Source: Mesobacillus subterraneus (GTDB lineage: Bacteria; Bacillota; Bacilli; Bacillales; Cytobacillaceae). Taken from it: a stretch of 64,000 nucleotides of DNA. Positions within the stretch are counted from its first letter, which is position 1. Each line of letters opens with the position of its first letter. The notes under the pieces are model-generated. The model saw only the letters and a list, made by a program, of their open reading frames with translations. It searched no databases and was not told the origin of the DNA. Where the stretch lies: contig NZ_JAMBOF010000006.1 in NCBI RefSeq assembly GCF_023715485.1, positions 240,704 to 304,703 on the forward strand, written 5' to 3'. Made by a program: the position numbers and the translations under genes. Positions 7,376 through 16,224 of the stretch are shown here, piece after piece.

Positions 7376-8206
7376 TTATTTATATAACTTCTTCGTTAGG
7401 AATTTCTCGATCACTTTCCAGGGGAGGAGATTTTTAAGCAGGATTGTCCTGTTTACTCCTTTGCCGATCGGATACCTTAATCGGCTTTTTTCGCTGGCTG
7501 ATGCAATCTTCGTTACAAGCATGGCGACTTCCTGAGGATGGCCATACTGCGTTTCTCCTTTCTTAACCTCTTTAAGGATTGCAGCCATTGATGAATTGTA
7601 GGGTGACTGTTGTCCCAATTGGACATTTTCAATGCTTGACCAAATATTTGTGTTATATGATCCAGGCTCAACAAGAATAACATCGATACCAAAGGGTCTA
7701 AGCTCCAGCCGCAGACTTTCGCTAAATCCCTCCAAAGCATGTTTCGAGGACACATAAGCGGACAATCCAGGAAAGCCAAACCTGCCGCTGATGCTGCTCA
7801 TATTGATAATTTTTCCTGAGCCCTGTTGCCGCATAGCAGGTATGATTGCCTGCGCGACAGCAACCGCCCCAAAGAAATTTGTCTCAAATTGAACTCGATA
7901 TTCATCCAGCGAAAGCTCCTCACAAAAACCGCCTTTGGCAAAACCCGCATTATTCACAAGCAAGTCCACTGAATTGATATCCTCTATATAAGCTTTAAAT
8001 CCATTTATTGAAGCAGCAGAAGTGACATCCAGCGGATAAACATCGATAAATTCGGTTAGTTTTTCAGCTTTGGCTATTTCCAGCAAACTGTCTGCCTTCT
8101 GCAGGTCTCGCATCGTTGCGATTACATTAAATCCGGATCTAGCTAACTCGATTGCAATCAGCTTCCCAAAGCCGCTCGACGATCCAGTGACAATTGCGTT
8201 TTTCAT
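7376..8206 (-). CDS. Short-chain dehydrogenase/reductase (SDR)
   Basis: A 276-residue cytoplasmic NAD(P)-dependent oxidoreductase. The start is ATG 8206 behind AGAAGGAG, giving MKNAIVTG at the N-terminus. The Rossmann motif TGSSSGFG (residues about 7-14), NNAG, the Ser in NMSSISG and the catalytic YVSSK are all present. The C-terminal part with GKGVNRTILLKNLLPWKVIEKFL is typical of the larger classical SDRs acting on steroids, retinoids or acyl chains. The substrate cannot be read from sequence. It stands as a single gene with its own terminator and is divergent from the desaturase gene. Confidence 0.85.
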   Translation of the reverse strand: MKNAIVTGSSSGFGKLIAIELARSGFNVIATMRDLQKADSLLEIAKAEKLTEFIDVYPLDVTSAASINGFKAYIEDINSVDLLVNNAGFAKGGFCEELSLDEYRVQFETNFFGAVAVAQAIIPAMRQQGSGKIINMSSISGRFGFPGLSAYVSSKHALEGFSESLRLELRPFGIDVILVEPGSYNTNIWSSIENVQLGQQSPYNSSMAAILKEVKKGETQYGHPQEVAMLVTKIASASEKSRLRYPIGKGVNRTILLKNLLPWKVIEKFLTKKLYK

Positions 8207-8472
8207 ACTATACTCCTTCTGCAACATCTTTTTAGACCATTCTACAGTTTAAAAATACATTTGAATATGTAACTTTGCTTGTTCAGCGAAAAAAATGGAT
8301 TAATTTAAAATTTTTTTACATTCAAGGCGTTGAATCCTAAGTGTTTTAATAAAGCGTTAAAAAATTGCAGGAAAAATGAATTCTAAAAAATTTAACAGCA
8401 AATAATATTACCTGGTAACAATACAAAAAAACCGCTATATATAAGGATTTAAAGGGAAATTTTTATCCGAAC

Positions 8473-8502
8473 ATGACATTTGTCATGTGTCACATATGAC
8501 AC
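8473..8502. promoter_or_regulatory. Two adjacent inverted repeats, candidate DesR operators
   Basis: ATGACA-TT-TGTCAT (8473-8486) and GTGTCA-CATA-TGACAC (8487-8502) are perfect palindromes placed side by side, sharing the half-site TGTCA. They lie just upstream of a poor -35 element of des. This is the arrangement expected for an activator binding as a tetramer, as known for phosphorylated DesR. Assignment to DesR is inferred from position and from the adjacent desKR genes. Confidence 0.7.
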
Positions 8503-8509
8503 CTGCTAC

Positions 8510-8538
8510 TGCACAAAAGCATTTCCCTTATTTATAAT
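8510..8538 (+). promoter_or_regulatory. Likely des promoter
   Basis: A perfect TATAAT at 8533-8538 is preceded 17 bases earlier by TGCACA, a weak -35. A good -10 with a weak -35 fits a promoter that depends on an activator bound directly upstream. Confidence 0.5.
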
Positions 8539-8578
8539 TTGGTTAACTAACAAATCCGAAAGGGGAAATTTTATCAAG

Positions 8579-9613
8579 ATGACAACTCACAACGCAAAAG
8601 AACTTAGAAAACAGGTCGCCCCTTATGAAAGCTCAAACACAAAGGACAGCATCATTCAAATGCTGAATACAATCGTGCCATTTTTGGCATTTTGGTTCTT
8701 GGCTTATCAGAGCCTTGCCATTTCCTACTTGCTGACACTGGCATTTGCTGTGCTTGCGGCAGGATTTATGATCAGGATCTTCATTATTTTTCATGACTGC
8801 ACACACCATTCGTTCTTTAAAAATCGTAAAGCCAACAAAGTAGTTGGCACATTGACTGGAGTATTGACGCTGTTCCCATATAGCCAGTGGGGTCATGAAC
8901 ACTCCGTCCACCATGCAACAAGCAGCAATTTGGACAAACGTGGCACGGGAGATATTTGGGTAATGACAGTTGATGAATATTTGGCTGCTCCATCATTGCA
9001 GAAGCTTGCTTACAGAATGTACCGCAATCCTTTTGTCATGTTTGTATTGGGACCGATTTATCTAGTGTTGATCACCAACCGTTTCAATCGTAAAGATGCA
9101 AGACTTAAGGAACGATTGAATACCTATCTGACTAATGTATTGATTTTTGGCATCTCTGCCCTGCTTATATGGGCAATTGGCTGGGAAGCTTTCTTGATGG
9201 TAGAGGGACCGATTTTCTTCATTGCTGGTATGTTTGGCATCTGGTTGTTCTATGTTCAGCATACTTTTGAAGATTCTTATTTCGAAGGAGACAAGGAATG
9301 GGAATACGTAAAGGCAGCAGTCGAGGGCAGCTCATATTACAAGCTTCCAAAGGTACTTCAGTGGATTACCGGAAACATCGGATATCACCACGTACATCAC
9401 TTGAGTCCGCGCGTACCGAACTATAAGCTTGAAGAAGTGCACAATAACACTAAGCCTCTGCAAAATGTACCAACAATCACACTTGCAACAAGCTTAACTT
9501 CTTTGCGATTCCGATTATGGGACGAAAAAAGCAAACAATTCATCAGCTTCAAAGAAATTAAATCATTGCAGCATAACAGTAAAATGACGGCTCAGACTAA
9601 GCCTGAACTTTAA
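8579..9613 (+). CDS. des: Fatty acid desaturase (Des, acyl-lipid delta-5 type)
   Basis: Des is an integral membrane di-iron enzyme that introduces a cis double bond into membrane phospholipid acyl chains to restore fluidity in the cold. I take ATG 8579 as the start (344 residues, KQVAPYESSNTKDSIIQMLN near the N-terminus), close to the 352-residue B. subtilis protein; the longer frame starts inside the operator region. The three His boxes are HDCTHH (72-77), HEHSVHH (106-112) and GYHHVHH near residue 270, set between four or so membrane segments. The ribosome site is AAAGGGGA. Palindromic operators and the downstream desK and desR genes indicate cold induction through DesR. Confidence 0.93.
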   Translation: MTTHNAKELRKQVAPYESSNTKDSIIQMLNTIVPFLAFWFLAYQSLAISYLLTLAFAVLAAGFMIRIFIIFHDCTHHSFFKNRKANKVVGTLTGVLTLFPYSQWGHEHSVHHATSSNLDKRGTGDIWVMTVDEYLAAPSLQKLAYRMYRNPFVMFVLGPIYLVLITNRFNRKDARLKERLNTYLTNVLIFGISALLIWAIGWEAFLMVEGPIFFIAGMFGIWLFYVQHTFEDSYFEGDKEWEYVKAAVEGSSYYKLPKVLQWITGNIGYHHVHHLSPRVPNYKLEEVHNNTKPLQNVPTITLATSLTSLRFRLWDEKSKQFISFKEIKSLQHNSKMTAQTKPEL

Positions 9614-9618
9614 AAATC

Positions 9619-9693
9619 ACTCCCCTTATGACAGGTGCAACTCTGAAGAACGCAAAGCGTTTTTTCAGGTGAGAAGCCTGGAGCGAGGGGAGT
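9619..9693 (+). terminator. Nested hairpin terminator after des
   Basis: An outer stem ACTCCCCT (9619-9626) pairs with AGGGGAGT (9686-9693). Inside it CTGAA-g-AACGC-aaa-GCGTT followed by six T is a compact intrinsic terminator. The double structure separates des from desKR, although some readthrough is likely. Confidence 0.65.
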
Positions 9694-9785
9694 AATTTTA
9701 TGTAAATTTTTATTGGAGTTTTCCTGGCTGTGAGGTTCCCTTATGATAAAATTAAAGCAGTTATTAATAAAGCAGAGGTTTTGAT

Positions 9786-10925
9786 ATGTTTAAGAGATTT
9801 TTTAATTCACTTAAAAGTACTGGCATTTCACCCTACATATGGACAATTCTCGCAATATTGCCTTTTTATTTTATTTGGCAAATGCCATCTACAACTGTTA
9901 AAGTAGCCGGCACTATTCTGACTCTCATGTTCTTTCTCGTATACTGGCTGGCTTTCGTATCGAAAAGCTGGACTGTATATATTTGGACATGTATTCTGAT
10001 AGGCATTTCCATTGCGTCTGCAAGCTTGTTCAGCTACGTATATTTTGCGTTTTTCATTGCCTATTTCATCGGAAATATAAAAGACCGAATCCCGTTCCTG
10101 GTGCTCTATTTTATTCATCTTGTGGGCACTTCGATTGTCATCAACTTGGAGATTGTCCTGAAGGAAGAATTTTTTATAAAGCAGCTGCCGATTATCGTGA
10201 TTGTCTGGATCAGCGTCATCCTGCTGCCGTTCAGCATCTATAACCGAAACAAGAGAGGCGAGCTTGAAGAGAAGCTGGAGGATGCGAACAAGCGGATTTC
10301 TGAGTTAGTAAAAATAGAAGAACGCCAGCGGATTGCGCGTGATCTTCATGACACTCTTGGACAAAAACTTTCTTTGATTGGACTAAAAAGTGATCTCGCC
10401 CGTAAATTAATATATAAAGACCCTGAACAGGCTAGGGAAGAATTAAAGGATGTCCAGCAGACAGCGAGGACCGCATTGAATGAGGTCAGAAAAATGGTGG
10501 CGGAAATGCGGGGGATACGCGTCAGGGATGAACTCATCCATATCAAACAAATACTCAAAGCCGCGGAAATAAAATTTGTTGGCAAGGATGAGGAATTCAA
10601 TATAAACAATGTGTCCCTGTTATCAGAGAATATTCTCAGCATGTGCTTAAAGGAAGCGGTAACGAATGTTGTCAAACATAGCGAAGCATCCATTTGTTCC
10701 ATTTCAATTATGCAGACTGAAAAAGAGCTGATTGCCGAAGTCAGTGATAATGGCGTTGGCAACATTACTGAGGAAGATTATTACAAAGGAAGCGGACTTC
10801 TTGGGATGAGAGAGCGCCTCGAATTTGTTAACGGCACACTAGAGATTTTTTCGAAAGATGGGATAAAGCTCTTGATTAAAATACCTAAAGTTCTAAAGCA
10901 AACTTACAGGGAGGACCTGATATGA
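9786..10925 (+). CDS. desK: Membrane thermosensor histidine kinase DesK
   Basis: DesK senses membrane thickness and switches between kinase and phosphatase activity toward DesR. The 379-residue protein has about five membrane segments in residues 17-152, a linker helix EEKLEDANKRISEL, and a HisKA_3 box RQRIARDLHDTLGQKLSLIGLK (positions 180-201) with the phospho-acceptor at H188, the same number as in B. subtilis. The ATP-binding domain has NVVKHS (N box) and SDNGVGN, SGLLGMRER (G boxes). It overlaps desR by four bases (ATGA), so the sensor and regulator are co-translated. Confidence 0.95.
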   Translation: MFKRFFNSLKSTGISPYIWTILAILPFYFIWQMPSTTVKVAGTILTLMFFLVYWLAFVSKSWTVYIWTCILIGISIASASLFSYVYFAFFIAYFIGNIKDRIPFLVLYFIHLVGTSIVINLEIVLKEEFFIKQLPIIVIVWISVILLPFSIYNRNKRGELEEKLEDANKRISELVKIEERQRIARDLHDTLGQKLSLIGLKSDLARKLIYKDPEQAREELKDVQQTARTALNEVRKMVAEMRGIRVRDELIHIKQILKAAEIKFVGKDEEFNINNVSLLSENILSMCLKEAVTNVVKHSEASICSISIMQTEKELIAEVSDNGVGNITEEDYYKGSGLLGMRERLEFVNGTLEIFSKDGIKLLIKIPKVLKQTYREDLI

Positions 10926-11521
10926 TTCAGATTGTCATAGCGGAAGATCAGCGCATGCTGCTGGGGGCATTAGGATCCCTGTTAAGTCTTGAGGATGATA
11001 TGGAAGTAGTGGGAAAGGCCACTAACGGGGAGGAAGCAGTCGCTCTCGCTAAGCAGCTTATGCCCGATATATGTATTATGGACATTGAAATGCCCGGAAA
11101 GACCGGACTAGAAGCAGCAGAAGAGTTAAAAGGCCTAGGCTGCAAAGTAATCATCTTGACGACGTTTGCACGGTCAGGGTACTTCCAGCGTGCGTTAAAG
11201 GCCGGTGTGAGCGGCTATTTGTTGAAGGACAGCCCTAGCGAGGAGCTGGCAAGCTCGATTCGCAGTGTCATGGGAGGAAGGCGTGTGTACGCACCTGAAC
11301 TCATGGATGACGTGTACAGTGAGGAAAATCCGCTGACAGAACGGGAAATGGAAGTACTCGAGCTTGTCGCTGATGGTAAGAACACAAAAGAAATCGCCGG
11401 GCAGCTTAGCATTACAACCGGTACTGTCAGAAACTACATCTCTACAATTCTAGATAAACTAGAAGTAACAAACAGAATCGAAGCAATCACTCAATCAAAG
11501 GAAAAAGGCTGGTTCAAATGA
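10922..11521 (+). CDS. desR: Response regulator DesR (NarL/FixJ family)
   Basis: A 199-residue two-domain regulator. The receiver has acidic residues E8 and D9, the phosphorylated D54 in CIMDIEMPGKTG, Thr at TTFA and Lys in LLKDSPS. The C-terminal LuxR-type HTH reads LTEREMEVLELVADGKNTKEIAG then TGTVRNYISTILDKLEV. Phosphorylated by DesK, DesR activates the desaturase promoter in the cold. Its start overlaps the desK stop codon. The paired inverted repeats upstream of des are its probable targets. Confidence 0.95.
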   Translation: MIQIVIAEDQRMLLGALGSLLSLEDDMEVVGKATNGEEAVALAKQLMPDICIMDIEMPGKTGLEAAEELKGLGCKVIILTTFARSGYFQRALKAGVSGYLLKDSPSEELASSIRSVMGGRRVYAPELMDDVYSEENPLTEREMEVLELVADGKNTKEIAGQLSITTGTVRNYISTILDKLEVTNRIEAITQSKEKGWFK

Positions 11522-11733
11522 AAGTCGAAAGCGAACTAAAGAGCAAGTAGCTTCCTGTACATCCTGATGAGTTATAAATTAGATTTGTTATCTATAATAA
11601 AGAAAAGGTTTAAAGTGACCATCTCTAATCGATCTCGTTGGATTATATTGTATTTTGAATTCATCACCTCAATCGTTATATGTATCTATTTTAGATTAGA
11701 CTTTGTTATAGTTACACGCTAAGTATAGAAGCC

Positions 11734-11866
11734 CTGTTGATTGGAGTGGAAGGCGCGCAGACTCCTGCGGGATCAGCTGGACAGGTGAGACCCCGCAGGA
11801 GCTTGCGACGAGGAGGCTCACCGCCAGCCCCGCGGAAAGCGAAGCGCCTGGAACGCAAATCAACAG
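11734..11866. repeat. Palindromic MITE-like repeat, family A copy 1
   Basis: Perfect 9-bp terminal inverted repeats CTGTTGATT (11734-11742) and AATCAACAG (11858-11866) enclose a GC-rich core with CTCCTGCGGG / CCCGCAGGAG pairing and CCGCGGAAAGCGAAGC. Related copies lie at 22865-22998 and from 63901 (both inverted) and a degenerate one at 57708-57865. It carries no plausible gene; the open frames across it are incidental. Confidence 0.85.
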
Positions 11867-11880
11867 ACTTATTTTCAAAG

Positions 11881-11912
11881 AAAAGTGCCTGAAACACGTT
11901 TCAGGCACTTTT
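11881..11912. terminator. Bidirectional terminator
   Basis: AAAAGTGCCTGAAA and TTTCAGGCACTTTT form a perfect 14-bp stem around CACG, usable from both sides. It closes the leftward GIY-YIG gene. Confidence 0.85.
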
Positions 11913-11942
11913 CCATATTCAGATTTCTATATGCAGTAAAAT

Positions 11943-12317
11943 CTACTTATAAAAAACTTTTTCGATGTTGTATTTTGCTTTTAACGTATTAATCGCATAC
12001 GTCTCATAAATTTCTCTATCCATCGGGTCTTCCACAGTACATACGGCAATCTTGTGTACTTCGTGGCGATGGTTTTTGATAGGAGAAACAGTATCCTCGA
12101 AATGTTTCTTTACCCGTGGTCTTAGCTTCCGCGCTTTTCCGACGTACATCAATTCATCATCCGCGTTGAAAAACATGATGATTCCGCCTTTATCTCTTGG
12201 AATCCGGTGGTAATCCGTAAAACCATATTCGCTGCTGATTACTGCTTCAACCTTTTCTCCTAGTTGCCTGCTTCTTGTGATCACAACATCCGGTGAAGGT
12301 AGTTCGATTTTAATCAT
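11943..12317 (-). CDS. GIY-YIG-like nuclease-domain protein
   Basis: A 124-residue protein starting at ATG 12317, eight bases after AGGAAG. Residues about 43-72 read GGIIMFFNADDELMYVGKARKL: a GIY-YIG core in which GIY is GII and YIG is YVG, followed by the conserved Arg of LRPRV. The later Glu of DREIYETYAI and the Asn of KAKYN match the metal-binding Glu and terminal Asn of the fold. GIY-YIG domains cleave DNA in repair (UvrC) and mobile endonucleases. The N-terminal 40 residues are not recognised. Stand-alone small members have unknown targets. Confidence 0.7.
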   Translation of the reverse strand: MIKIELPSPDVVITRSRQLGEKVEAVISSEYGFTDYHRIPRDKGGIIMFFNADDELMYVGKARKLRPRVKKHFEDTVSPIKNHRHEVHKIAVCTVEDPMDREIYETYAINTLKAKYNIEKVFYK

Positions 12318-12403
12318 TCTAGTCACTTCCTATTCTTCAATTAGTAAATCGTACCACACGCTAAATTGAAAATCCACATATATTATTTTACCCAATAAAA
12401 TTA

Positions 12404-12449
12404 AGCCTGACCCACATAGCAGTAATTCATTACTGCAAAGGGCCAGGCT
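12404..12449 (-). terminator. Nested hairpin, probable terminator of a decayed minus-strand gene
   Basis: AGCCTG-a-CCC pairs with GGG-c-CAGGCT around an inner perfect hairpin GCAGTAA-ttca-TTACTGC. On the minus strand a T-rich stretch follows. Confidence 0.5.
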
Positions 12450-12460
12450 CATTTAGCTTA

Positions 12461-12559
12461 TTAACCTGCATATTCAGTTATACAGACGCCATCCAGTCCC
12501 GCTTTATTTGCTTTATATTCAGCACTGTCTGCACAGTAAAAAGTTGCATTACCTAATGC
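12461..12559 (-). pseudogene. Possible 3' remnant of a GGDEF-type gene
   Basis: The minus strand encodes about 32 residues ending in a stop, including CADSAEYKANKAGLDGV. The pattern resembles the last helix of GGDEF domains (ADxALYxAKxxGxxxV). A stop codon lies directly upstream in frame and no start or ribosome site is near. A terminator-like hairpin follows. It may be a decayed gene end; the match is short and could be chance. Confidence 0.25.
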
Positions 12560-12696
12560 CTAACACTGGGCATGAGCTTTAGACACCATTTTCTATGCAA
12601 GGTTTACTTGCTATTTTTCCATACTAAAAGCAATAATTAGTGGTTGAGGACAGAAATATATCTACTCAGCTCATTAAAGAAAGCAGGGATCTAATT

Positions 12697-14364
12697 TTGG
12701 ATAAATTTATATCACTCGGAATCTCGGAAGCAATCGCGGAAACGTTGAAAATACATGGAATCTCAGAACCGACACCGATTCAAGAAAAAGCGATACCGTT
12801 ACTGCTGGATGGCAAAGATATCATTGCCCAGTCACAGACTGGGACTGGGAAGACTTTCGCATTCGTTCTGCCAATCCTCGAAAAATTGGATGCCAGTAAC
12901 CCGAACATCCAGGCATTGATCGTCACGCCGACAAGGGAACTTGCCTTGCAAATCACACACGAAATACAAAAATTAGTCGAACATGTCGATGGCATCAATA
13001 TTCTCGCTGTCTATGGCGGACAGGATGTTGCATCACAGCTTAAGAAACTGAAGAAAAACATTCATATAGTCGTTGGCACTCCTGGACGTTTGCTGGACCA
13101 TATCCGCAGGGAGACGGTCGATTTTTCAAAAGCTGCATTCCTTGTACTGGATGAAGCCGATCAAATGCTCCATATTGGATTTTTAGATGAGGTAGAGGAA
13201 ATCATCAAGCAAACACCAAAGACTAGACAGACATTGCTATTCTCAGCTACAATGCCAGATGAAATACGGAAGCTCGCTAAGCGACATATGTATAAACCTG
13301 AGAATATTCAAATTGAAAAGACTCAAGCTCCATTAGCTAATATCAAACAAATTGCTATCAGTACCGCAGATAGAGCCAAGCAAAATGATTTGATTGAATC
13401 TCTTAGGATGTATCAGCCATTTTTAGGAGTCATTTTTTGCCGGACAAAAAGAAGGGTCAGCAAGCTGAATGACGCATTGAAAGCCAACCATTTTAACTGC
13501 GATGAGCTTCATGGAGATCTATCTCAGGCGAAGAGAGAACAGGTGATGAAGAAGTTCCGTGATGCTAAAATCCAGTATTTGATTGCCACAGATGTTGCAG
13601 CCAGAGGGCTGGATGTGGATGGTGTCACGCATGTGTTTAACTACGACATGCCACTTGATACAGAAAGCTATATTCATCGAATTGGACGAACAGGCAGAGC
13701 AGGCAATGAAGGGTTGGCAGTAAGCTTCTATTCGCCGAAAGACAAACCATTGTTAGATATGATTGAATCAGATCTTAATGTAAGGATTGAAAAGAAAAAT
13801 ATCGGGAATGCAAGAAAAGGACAATCCGAAAATGAAACAGATCCTGATCTTTCTAGTAACCGAAAAACAAGAACAGGAGATTATAAAGGTAAAAATACCA
13901 GGTCGAGAAGGCGTGAAGATGGGAAGGTTGAAAGAGATCGCCGCGGAGAAAAGATCACAAAGGATCGTTTTTCTCGGAATGATATAAAAGACAAGCGTGA
14001 ACGCAGCCCTGAAGGACCAGCTATGAGGAATAAAGATGGGCAGGCGCCTTCACGTGATCGAAGAAGAAATCATTCACAAGAAGGCCAGCAAACGAGGCAG
14101 GTAAAGGAAAGAAGTGAGAATTCACGAAATCAAAGAGACAGAAGGCAAGAATCTGATCGGTCAGAATTTATTGGCAAGGAGTCCAGGGGCTCCAAAAATG
14201 AAAATAGCGGAACACGCTTTGAAAGAACCAGAAGTAACAATGCTTCAGGCAAATCCGGCCAAGAACGGAATGTCAGAGATGGAAGGCACACTGGTTTGCC
14301 AGAGGGCCGCAAAAATAAAGGAATAAATAAGCGAACAGTTACAAAAAATCGCCGAAGCAGATAA
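12697..14364 (+). CDS. DEAD-box ATP-dependent RNA helicase
   Basis: The two RecA-like domains unwind RNA duplexes in cold adaptation, ribosome assembly and RNA decay. I place the start at TTG 12697 (CAGGGA seven bases upstream), giving [16 protein letters not shown], the family N-terminus, and about 555 residues; a GTG at 12640 has no ribosome site. The Q motif ([10 protein letters not shown]), Walker [23 protein letters not shown] in [12 protein letters not shown], and [10 protein letters not shown] are complete. The last 180 residues are a disordered, Arg/Lys/Glu/Ser-rich tail that likely binds RNA, similar in style to CshA. Which paralogue it is cannot be fixed here. Confidence 0.93.
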   Translation: MDKFISLGISEAIAETLKIHGISEPTPIQEKAIPLLLDGKDIIAQSQTGTGKTFAFVLPILEKLDASNPNIQALIVTPTRELALQITHEIQKLVEHVDGINILAVYGGQDVASQLKKLKKNIHIVVGTPGRLLDHIRRETVDFSKAAFLVLDEADQMLHIGFLDEVEEIIKQTPKTRQTLLFSATMPDEIRKLAKRHMYKPENIQIEKTQAPLANIKQIAISTADRAKQNDLIESLRMYQPFLGVIFCRTKRRVSKLNDALKANHFNCDELHGDLSQAKREQVMKKFRDAKIQYLIATDVAARGLDVDGVTHVFNYDMPLDTESYIHRIGRTGRAGNEGLAVSFYSPKDKPLLDMIESDLNVRIEKKNIGNARKGQSENETDPDLSSNRKTRTGDYKGKNTRSRRREDGKVERDRRGEKITKDRFSRNDIKDKRERSPEGPAMRNKDGQAPSRDRRRNHSQEGQQTRQVKERSENSRNQRDRRQESDRSEFIGKESRGSKNENSGTRFERTRSNNASGKSGQERNVRDGRHTGLPEGRKNKGINKRTVTKNRRSR

Positions 14365-14384
14365 CTAATAGGCAGTGCAAAGAA

Positions 14385-14410
14385 AATAGACCGCAAATTG
14401 GCGGTCTATT
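14385..14410. terminator. Bidirectional terminator
   Basis: AATAGACCGC and GCGGTCTATT pair around AAATTG between the helicase gene and a convergent small gene. Confidence 0.8.
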
Positions 14411-14416
14411 CTCTGT

Positions 14417-14536
14417 TTAATGCTGCTTATTCGGGAGTTTATCGCTAGGGTTTTCTTTGCCTTGCCTTTTTTTGTTCTGTTCATTCTTTCGCTGGTTTTC
14501 ATTCAGTTTCTGTACATATTCATGGGTATTTTCCAT
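14417..14536 (-). CDS. DUF4023 family small protein
   Basis: A 39-residue gene read leftwards, with start ATG 14536 seven bases after a perfect AGGAGGT. The product is MENTHEYVQKLNENQ... and ends LPNKQH, very hydrophilic and rich in Asn, Gln and Lys. Start, ribosome site, length and ending match small DUF4023 proteins of Bacillus, of unknown function. The terminator at 14385-14410 follows it directly. Confidence 0.8.
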   Translation of the reverse strand: MENTHEYVQKLNENQRKNEQNKKRQGKENPSDKLPNKQH

Positions 14537-14697
14537 TGCGGTACCTCCTGATTTTAAATGGCTCGTCGTTACTTTTTCCATTAACCAAAGAATTCATTCA
14601 AGCAACAACCACTTAAGAGAGAACTAATTAAACAAATTTATCAGCAAATAGAAATTACGTTATAATGACGATAACTGACTGCTAGGAGTGAAATAAA

Positions 14698-15261
14698 TTG
14701 AAAATAGAAGATATATACAGTGATCTTCCGGCACTGGAAACAGAACGTCTGATCCTAAGGAAAATCAAGAGGGAAGACGTCGAGGATATACATACATATG
14801 CTTCTGATCCTGATGTCTCAAAATTCGTATTCTGGGACTCTCATCAATCATTATCCGCTACTGAGGACTATGTAGATTTTATATTGGGTCTTTATGAAAA
14901 TGGCAAGATCGCACCATGGGGCATCCAACACAAAGAAGATGGAAAACTGATTGGGACTATTGATTTTGTATCCTGGCAGACACAGCATAAAACCGCGGAA
15001 ATGGGTTATGCGTTATCCAAGGATTACTGGGGGAGAGGGATTGCAACCGAAGCAGCAATGGAACTTATAAGGTTTGGGTTTAACAATATGGAATTAGTAA
15101 GGATCCAGGCAAAGTGCCTTGTTGCCAACACTGGTTCAGAAAGAGTAATGGAAAAAGCGGGAATGAGCTTCGAAGGTGTGTTAAGAAAGTTTATTTTCAT
15201 CAAAGGAGTCCATTATGACGTAAAAATGTATTCTATTTTAAATGAGGCTGTTTTCGCATAG
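14698..15261 (+). CDS. GNAT N-acetyltransferase, RimJ/RimL type
   Basis: A 187-residue acetyl-CoA-dependent acetyltransferase with a TTG start behind AGGAG (eight-base spacing). LETERLILRKIKREDVEDI is the usual N-terminus of the Acetyltransf_3 (RimJ/RimL) subgroup; the acetyl-CoA loop is DYWGRGIATEA, and VANTGSERVMEKAGMSFEG is the conserved C-terminal motif. These enzymes acetylate protein N-termini, small amines or antibiotics; the target here is unknown. It stands alone. Confidence 0.88.
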   Translation: MKIEDIYSDLPALETERLILRKIKREDVEDIHTYASDPDVSKFVFWDSHQSLSATEDYVDFILGLYENGKIAPWGIQHKEDGKLIGTIDFVSWQTQHKTAEMGYALSKDYWGRGIATEAAMELIRFGFNNMELVRIQAKCLVANTGSERVMEKAGMSFEGVLRKFIFIKGVHYDVKMYSILNEAVFA

Positions 15262-15308
15262 ATTGTTTTTTTCGAACTGAGCTTTCATCCCGCATTTTCT
15301 TCACCTCG

Positions 15309-15397
15309 GGCTCTTTTTGAGGAGGTTTCTGTACAGGGAATGCCTTAAAACTCGTATACTTTTGGTTGTGAAAACAACAAAGTACACAAAAAGAGCC
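15309..15397. repeat. Short inverted-repeat-bounded segment
   Basis: GGCTCTTTTTG (15309-15319) and CAAAAAGAGCC (15387-15397) are perfect 11-bp inverted repeats bounding an 89-bp non-coding segment. It may be a small dispersed element or a decayed mobile-element end; no transposase remains. Confidence 0.4.
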
Positions 15398-15437
15398 TTA
15401 AATGAAGACGCCTAAGCATTTGCTTGCGCCTACCGGA

Positions 15438-15974
15438 TTATTCTTTCTCAAAAATATATAGTTTTGCGTTTTCCGGTCGATTGAATTTCGGACCGGAAAA
15501 ACCTCTTTTTATCAATTCCTTCCGCATGAATATCATAATCCCTCCATGGCCAACGATCAGTACATCCTCACCTTGTGCTATTGCCTTATCTAACACTTGA
15601 TTTATCCTTTGGACGACTTCAATTTTGCCTTCTTTTTGAGATTTATGGCCTAAAAGCCAAGCCATCCTGATCAAGAAAATATGCAGAGATAGGGGCAGCC
15701 TGACATTGCCTTGAATCAGAGGATAGATTGCCATTTCGCGCAATTCCTCTAAATAAATAATTTTTCCGGTAAAAGCCTTCTCTGCAGTTCGCCTTGCTCT
15801 GTCCAAATCGCTTGAATAGCACCTGTTCCAGTTCTGACCCAAAAGTTCAATTTCTGTTTCCTCAATTTCTGATTCATTATATTCCCTTTGCCAGCTTAGC
15901 AATTCCTGAGAGGAAACAAGCTTTTTAGGGTAACCTAACGTAACTTTAAAATGCCTTAATAAACCTATCTTCAC
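15438..15974 (-). CDS. Histidine phosphatase family protein
   Basis: The likely start is GTG 15974, six bases after GGATGGGG, giving VKIGLLRHFKV and 178 residues. The RH dyad is present but the usual RHG is RHF, a subgroup also seen in other bacilli. A second catalytic His lies in VGHGGIM, and SSDLDRARRTAE is the conserved substrate-side motif. Family members remove phosphate from small molecules such as phosphosugars or adenosylcobalamin phosphate. The specific substrate is unknown. The gene is single and transcribed leftwards. Confidence 0.8.
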   Translation of the reverse strand: MKIGLLRHFKVTLGYPKKLVSSQELLSWQREYNESEIEETEIELLGQNWNRCYSSDLDRARRTAEKAFTGKIIYLEELREMAIYPLIQGNVRLPLSLHIFLIRMAWLLGHKSQKEGKIEVVQRINQVLDKAIAQGEDVLIVGHGGIMIFMRKELIKRGFSGPKFNRPENAKLYIFEKE

Positions 15975-16194
15975 AAAAAACCCCATCCTAATCGAATTTT
16001 TCAATGATTAATATAGTTCACTGTCAGGCAGTGAAATTCCTTTTTTCAGCAAAAGGAAAATGCAAATTATAGGTGTTTGTTATTCAAATTAAGGAACTTA
16101 ATTACAGGAGGTTTTTTTGTACATATGCTGGCAGTTAAAGAGGAGAAATTAAACTTGAAAAAATTTAAAAAAACTATTATTATTAACACGCAAC

Positions 16195-16206
16195 GTAAAC
16201 GTTTAC
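16195..16206. promoter_or_regulatory. LacI-type operator at the regulator gene
   Basis: GTAAACGTTTAC is a perfect 12-bp palindrome with the central CG typical of LacI/GalR operators. It lies 18 bp before the regulator start, and the same palindrome with identical flank (ACTCAAA) precedes the glucosidase gene. Confidence 0.8.
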
Positions 16207-16224
16207 TCAAAAGGTATGGTGAGT

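Noticed and set aside
8480..8578. Extended N-terminus of the desaturase
   Set aside because: It runs through the operator and promoter, and the 344-residue form matches the known family length.
11696..11908. Open frames across the GC-rich repeat
   Set aside because: They are by-products of the palindromic element; similar frames arise in its other copies.
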